A DNA stretch of 64,000 nt from Lineus longissimus (Eukaryota; Nemertea; Pilidiophora; Heteronemertea; Lineidae). The stretch covers positions 4,960,001 to 5,024,000 of the forward strand of contig NC_088317.1 of the NCBI RefSeq assembly GCF_910592395.1, in the 5' to 3' direction. Under the pieces are notes generated by a model. It had not been told where the DNA came from. It saw only the letters and a list, made by a program, of their open reading frames with translations, and ran no database searches. The position numbers and the translations under genes were made by a program. This document shows, piece by piece, positions 58,713 through 64,000 of this stretch; position 1 is the first letter of the stretch; every line of letters begins with the position of its first letter.

Positions 58713-61000
58713 GTCAGTGTGAGTGGGTGGGGCCGGTGTTTTCAACCAGGGATACCAACCACCAACGAAGGCAAAAGTCGGACATTTTTTTACTTGAAAA
58801 AGTGTTGTCAGCGCTCACATGAACAAAAACGCGTCTAAAATGCTTATTTTTGGTCCGATTTTGAAAATTCAAAGATCCACAGAGAGTGGAGACGAGTTAT
58901 TTCTGCTTCAGCTGTCAAATTTAGCATTTTGTGAGAGGAAAAAGTCTGAACTCTGCCTAAAATTGGAAAATTTACATCGCTGATTCAACCTAGTTCTATC
59001 AATGATGATCATTGTGATGCATTTGAAATGGAAGACTCGGACAAAAACACACTGACTTTGTGAAAACAAGTCCATGACAAGCTGAAGAAAAATGAAGCAG
59101 ACAGACGTGTCAGCAGTTGGTTTTCTCCTTGGCCCAGCCATCTCGAATCGCAACGCTCCTTTTGCAGTGCAGTGAATAGCTGATTTGAGAATTCAAACTT
59201 AAATTGATTATTGACACCGGTAACTAAATGTGACCAATTCAGTGGGTCAACCTTTTTGGGATCTGATGAATGAAGAACAAACAGTATTTCCTAATGTATA
59301 TGTATCCGTATTTAAAACTCAATTCTATATTCTTTCTTATCTTAAAAACATTTATTTTTGTATATTTTGTCTCCTGCATATTTGATGATATAATTTTAAT
59401 TATTAGATTATGGTTGTTCCCGCTGCCATAATTGGTATTGGCTGCCATTGTAACCATAGCAACGCGCAAGCAATTCCCTCTGGTCTCGTTTACCACTATC
59501 AAATTAAAGGCCTACGCCGTACGTTGAATATTTGAAATTTGTAATTGAAATTGAAAATGTCAAAATGTCAAAATGTGTAGATACGCACTGGATATGAATC
59601 TTGGCAACAGATATACATGTACAAATAAGTATGTGTACAAATAACTACATGTACATTGTACCAAGTTTCAGGAAATTTGTATGAAAACTGCATTACAGCA
59701 TTGTGTATAACTGCATTTCTATTTTCCTGCACCACCAGTATAAATTACGAACGGCGTTCTCCTTTAAGCGTCCTAAAGTTGTCACTGAATGATTGTACGA
59801 GGGGCTGTTCATATAGAGATTTCAAATCATGTGTGTGAGGAGTGATGTACAGCCAATTGTGTTTTTTGTTCGAACAATATTAGCCCCCTTGCCAGTATGG
59901 GCATGTACCCAAAATGAGCCTGCCCCCAGCCTAAAAACAGGCTGTAAAATGGCAGCCAACACTGATTGCCTCATTTCTGCGGCTGCATTGAGAACTAACA
60001 TGTTAAAATGGAATAGGCCTATATAAATGCCTACATTAGCAGTAAATTAGTAGCAGTATTTGCTTGGAATATACCTGCAGATGTGCCTTTAGTAGCACTG
60101 TCTACCTGATCAGACGTTTTATAAACCCCACTTACTTGATTGCAGTGCAGTGTCTGATCTTATATTGAACTTGGTAAGAACCGGGTAAATCTATGTAATA
60201 CTGTCCTTTAGCTCATTGCTCATAAGGACGTATGGGGTGATAGGCCTGATGTATACTGCCGCTAATTAACTGTTACTTACATGTACAGTGTTTGTAGTAC
60301 ATTGTATTTTCAGTAAGAGCTTTTCAATGTGAATGTGAGCAATAAGAATTGCCTGTAGCACAAAATCACTTGTGTACTGCAAGTCAGAGCACAATCTTAT
60401 CCTGGCCTGAGTGTGTGACATCTCTAGCCAGGCAAAAAATGGATAATTGAGCAATGTGTCAATAAGTGTGTCATAGACCAACAGTCATAATAGTGTATTT
60501 GAGGTGTGTGCAAGCTCTTCAGAGCCAAAGAATGCCCATAGGCCTATATTGCCAAAATGTTGGGTACTTCGCCAAAATTTACTCGCTTAAAAATAAGAGG
60601 AAAACCGCTCATAAACTCTTGGGTAGTACACAAAATATTGTATGGCATCCCTGACAGCCAAAAGGTTCTCTAAACTCTCCTTTCAGAATCCCTAAATGTG
60701 GACTTTACCTGTTGTAACTGACAGATGTTCTGATGTGTGCATGTGCACATGGCTAGCTACATTGTATTGAATTAATTTTGTACGTAGCATAATGTTATGA
60801 TGTGAACCTTCTCTGGATGCAGTGTCTTCATTAAATAATTTACACTGAATTTATGAGCTTTGCGTGCATTTGTTCAGCAGTCTATAGCGACTCGATAACC
60901 AGCTGGTAGTCGGCAATCTAGGGCAACTTGATAACCAGCTGGTCCATGGAACATCCTGGAGATGAATTGGAATGAAATTGTTTATGTCCTGTGTCTGTCT
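58713..61000. other. No gene recognised
   Basis: Mostly AT-rich. A perfect X-box-like 14-mer GTAACCATAGCAAC is at 59450-59463. Short repeats of ATAACCAGCTGGT occur near 60895-60945. No supported exon. Confidence 0.4.
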
Positions 61001-61029
61001 TTATATGACACAACGAGCTTGTCAGAGGC

Positions 61030-61480
61030 TGATAGAAACTATGGAACCTACCTTAGCAGATGCCTCGCTGTTAAAGACACCCTCTCCATTACAAACTCCC
61101 TCTCTATTAAGGACACCCTCTGTAAAGTCAAGTTTGTTTATTATAGTGTCACCCCCAATGAAGGGGCCAGCCAGCTTTTGGATTATGAGACACTCTTTAC
61201 TCCCTATCTCCTATCTCTGATGCCAGGCGCCTAGCAAGGAGGCAGTTTGTACCCTATATATAACTACCTTCCAGCTAACCAACAGCCGCATTGGAACAAG
61301 GTTACCAGCGGGCTTCGAACCATCGACCTTCCGTTTACAAAGGGGTTACCTTAACCACTAGGCCATCAAGATCGGGATCTGTATGAAGGAATCTTCTCTG
61401 TTAAAGACGCTAGTTTTTGACGGAAACTCATTAACTTTCGATTTTGACCTCTCTAATGAGGCCACCTCCTGAATAATGGG
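61030..61480. mobile_element. TACAGTGGAACCTC MITE split by a tRNA-derived SINE-like insert
   Basis: Family sequence at 61030-61130 (TAAAGACACCCTCTCC, CTATTAAGGACACCCTC) resumes at about 61385-61475 (TCTGTTAAAGACGCTAG, TTTGACCTCTCTAATGAGG). Between them the minus strand shows a tRNA-like unit (about 61300-61375: A box TGGCCTAGTGG, B box GGTTCGAAGCC, a pairable anticodon arm). Confidence 0.6.
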
Positions 61481-61486
61481 TTTACA

Positions 61487-61815
61487 GTATTGATTCCCCA
61501 GGCTCTCAGGCTGCTTGACTTGCCATGTAGTCTTGAGGATAGTATTGATTCCCCAGGCTCTCAAGCTGCTTGACTTGCCATGTAGTCTTGAGGCTAGTAT
61601 TGATTCCCCAGGCTCTCAAGCTGCTTGACTTGTCATGTAGTCTTGAGGCTAGTATTGATTCCCCAGGCTCTCAAGCTGCTTGACTTGCCATGTAGTCTTG
61701 AGGCTAGTATTGATTCCCCAGGCTCTCAAGCTGCTTGACTTGCCATGTAGTCTTGAGGCTAGTATTGATTCCCCAGGCTCTCAAGCTGCTTGACTTGCCA
61801 TGTAGTCTTGAGGCT
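61487..61815. repeat. 55-bp tandem repeat, six copies
   Basis: The unit contains AGTATTGATTCCCCAGGCTC, TCAAGCTGCTTGACTTGCCA and TGTAGTCTTGAGGCT; copies are nearly identical. Confidence 0.93.
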
Positions 61816-61835
61816 GTCTTCAAGACAACAGTGAG

Positions 61836-62231
61836 GTGGTAGCTCTACCAGGAGTAAAACAAACGGTCCTGATGTGGTCAGGAACATGAGGTACCTTAGG
61901 GACCCCTACCCAAGTCAGGTAGGCACTAAGATTTTGGGTTCAACACCAAAAGAATCACGGCTCTTTCAACCCTATGCCTGGGCAAACAAGAAACCTCATT
62001 CAGGTGACCCCTGGCTTGAATGGACTCTCCCTTGCCAAAGATGCTCGAAATGGTCTCCTCTCCCTTGCTAAAAACGGGATGGCAAAAAGCTTACTGGTAT
62101 CCAAAAACACCCATGCAGCGGTGAATGTTAACCCTGCACCCCAAGCTCAGGGGTCACCAGAAAAATTTAGTGTGGAGTTCCAAGCAAAAACTGTCGGTCA
62201 ACCAGAAAAATTTGTTAAGTCCTATCAGTAA
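61836..62231 (+). CDS. Candidate last two exons of an unidentified gene
   Basis: A possible exon ends at 61918 (..NMRYLRDPYPSQ then GTAGGCAC) and a possible terminal exon begins at 62004 after CCTCATTCAG, running in frame to TAA at 62229-62231: VTPGLNGLSLAKDARNG, NGMAKSLLVSKN, PEKFSVEF, QPEKFVKSYQ. Phases agree (0) and would also fit the candidate exon at 58641. The intron would be only 85 nt and its pyrimidine tract is weak. The first exon's start is ambiguous (acceptors near 61835 or 61851). Function unknown; flanking tandem arrays make chance or repeat origin possible. Confidence 0.35.
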
Positions 62232-62384
62232 AAGAATATGTGGAAAATGTGTTGAGCCCCTGATTTCACTGACCACTGCATCATTTCCATGATAGTGTAG
62301 GACTCTATGGAGATGGTTCCTCACATGCAGCTCCCTGCAGACCCAGCCCAGTGTAAAGGCAGACATAAAAAGAGGCAAGTCCCG

Positions 62385-63290
62385 CACTCTTGCAGCAGAA
62401 ATGACTGGAAGAAAATATGCCAAGACAGGCCTGTGACATCTTGACCACCAAGGCTTTCGCATTTTATCAACCTGGCTGCAGTTCAAGGGGATATATATAT
62501 AGACCAGGAGGTTAGGAATGGACTTGCTATGGCCCAATGTGATATGTGAAGCCATAACACTCTACAAACAGAAATGACTGGAAGAAAACCCAGGGAATGT
62601 ACTACACCAAGACAGGCCTGTGACATCTTGACCACAAAGGTTTTTACATCTTATCAACCTTGCTACACTTCAAGGGGATATATATATAGACCAGGAGGTT
62701 AGGAATGGACCTGCTATGGCCCAATGTGATATGTGAAACAGCCATTACGCTCTACAAGCAGAAATGACTGGAAGAAAACCGAGGGCATGTACTACACCAA
62801 GACAGGCCTGTGACATCTTGACCACAAAGGTTTTTACATCTTATCAACCTTGCTACACTTCAAGGGGATATATATATAGACCAGGAGGTTAGGAATGGAC
62901 CTGCTATGGCCCAATGTGATATGTGAAGCAGCCATAACACTCTACAAGCAGAAATGACTGGAAGAAAACTGAGGGAATGTACTACACCAAGACAGGCCTG
63001 TGACATCTTGACCACCAAGGTTTTTGCATCTTATCAACCAGGCTACATTTAAAGGAGATGTCATAGACCACGAGGTTCAGCAAGTAGCTGCTATTGGTCC
63101 AATGTGATATGTGTAGCAGTCGTAAGGAGAGGCAACACTCTACAAGCTGGAAGAAAACCCAAGGGAGACTACTGTGCCAAGACAGCCCTGTGACATCTTG
63201 ACCACCAAGGTTTTTGTATCTTATGAACCTGCCTTCATTTAAAGGAGGTATCATAGACCATGAGGATGGACAAGCTATGGCTACCAGACA
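62385..63290. repeat. About 188-bp tandem repeat, five copies
   Basis: Units share GCAGAAATGACTGGAAGAAA, CCAAGACAGGCCTGTGACAT, CTTGACCACAAAGGTTTTT, and GGATATATATATAGACCAGG. The third copy is almost identical to the second; the last two are more diverged. Minus-strand frames over it are incidental. Confidence 0.9.
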
Positions 63291-64000
63291 GAATAAACAC
63301 TACATATGGCCGTAGGAATGGGGGGGGGGCAATCTCTCTCAAATATTTGGCATGAAATGCAAGTTTGCATCGTGTGACTCACAAGGTGGTCTATGACACC
63401 ATACTCACCTCCGAGTGGGATGAGCTCAATCCTGCCTTGGAGGAGGAATACTCCCTGGAGAAAATCACCTCCAAGTGCTGAGCGAACGCTGAAGAAGAAA
63501 TACCCGCTTCTGCTGCAATGGGATGATCCCTGTTGATGCAGTGCCCTGCAGTCAGTGACACAATGATTTCTACTTGGGATTTTACATCGTGTGATGTCAC
63601 TTTTGTCAACAAAATTTGGCCTACGGCTTTTTCGGTGCCAAGACGTATTTGTCCTTTAAACGGCTGATTTGAATGCCCGATTTGCGATTTATCTGGTTGG
63701 CGTCATAGGTTAGCTTAATTTGGAAAGATTCTTAATGGAATCTACCAACTCTTCTGTTGAAAGCTCCAGAATCATGCCACGAGAGAAAGTAAATAAACAA
63801 AACAAATACAAGTTCAATTTTCTCAAGAAATTTTTTATTTTCAAATTCATTATGCTAATTTTCAGTTGTACAATTCATGATTTTAAACGTTCAAACGTTC
63901 TAGGTCAACAATGCATAGGAATAGATAGGATGCAAAAACTAATGGTACATTTTGGTACCATAAACTGACAAATGGTATATTTTGGTACCATAAACTGACA
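63291..64000. other. No gene recognised; short tandem repeat at the window end
   Basis: The last 60 bases contain two copies of a 31-base unit (GGTA..ATTTTGGTACCATAAACTG), cut by the window edge. Confidence 0.5.

Noticed and set aside
61874-62071. Continuous ORF reading through 61918-62004 without an intron
   Set aside because: Cannot be excluded, but the alternative spliced frame continues farther (to 62231) with a more regular composition; kept only as an alternative.

Overview
This is eukaryotic nuclear DNA, most likely from a marine bilaterian invertebrate (lophotrochozoan or ambulacrarian; I cannot name the species). The genes are split by many introns with GT..AG borders. Several proteins match animal families, and the rest is dense with small inverted-repeat transposons, SINE/LINE fragments and minisatellites. 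All exon borders below were read by eye and checked only for splice dinucleotides, reading phase and protein likeness; no transcript evidence was available.

Layout. 1-16.6 kb holds no gene I can support. It contains a tRNA-derived SINE (about 5.4 kb), diverged tandem repeats (7 kb and 9.4-11.3 kb), a 34-bp minisatellite (11.76-12.4 kb) and a 1.15-kb modular element carrying nuclear-receptor-like direct repeats (12.6-13.7 kb). 16.66-18.83 kb, minus strand, carries the last four coding exons of an MPDU1-like gene (dolichol-linked sugar use in the ER); its first exon was not found. 20.87-26.55 kb, plus strand, is a nine-coding-exon leucine-rich-repeat gene, probably LRRC63-like, with an RFX X-box-like motif just before its start codon. 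Between these two divergent genes lies a fold-back element that received a short LINE insertion.

29.77-55.75 kb, plus strand, is a phospholipid scramblase (PLSCR) gene and the highlight of the window. It has two versions of the Cys-rich exon (140 nt each), two versions of the calcium-motif/transmembrane exon (162 nt each) and six alternative last exons, each with its own stop. One locus could therefore encode up to 24 scramblases of about 241-250 residues. All copies keep the same splice phase, and joining both Cys-rich exons would frameshift into an early stop. Its introns hold recurring hairpin elements, a 53-bp minisatellite and several X-box-like palindromes.

56-64 kb holds candidate exons of an unidentified downstream gene (58.64, 61.84 and 62.00 kb), more inverted-repeat elements, a 55-bp and a 188-bp tandem array, and otherwise nothing recognisable.
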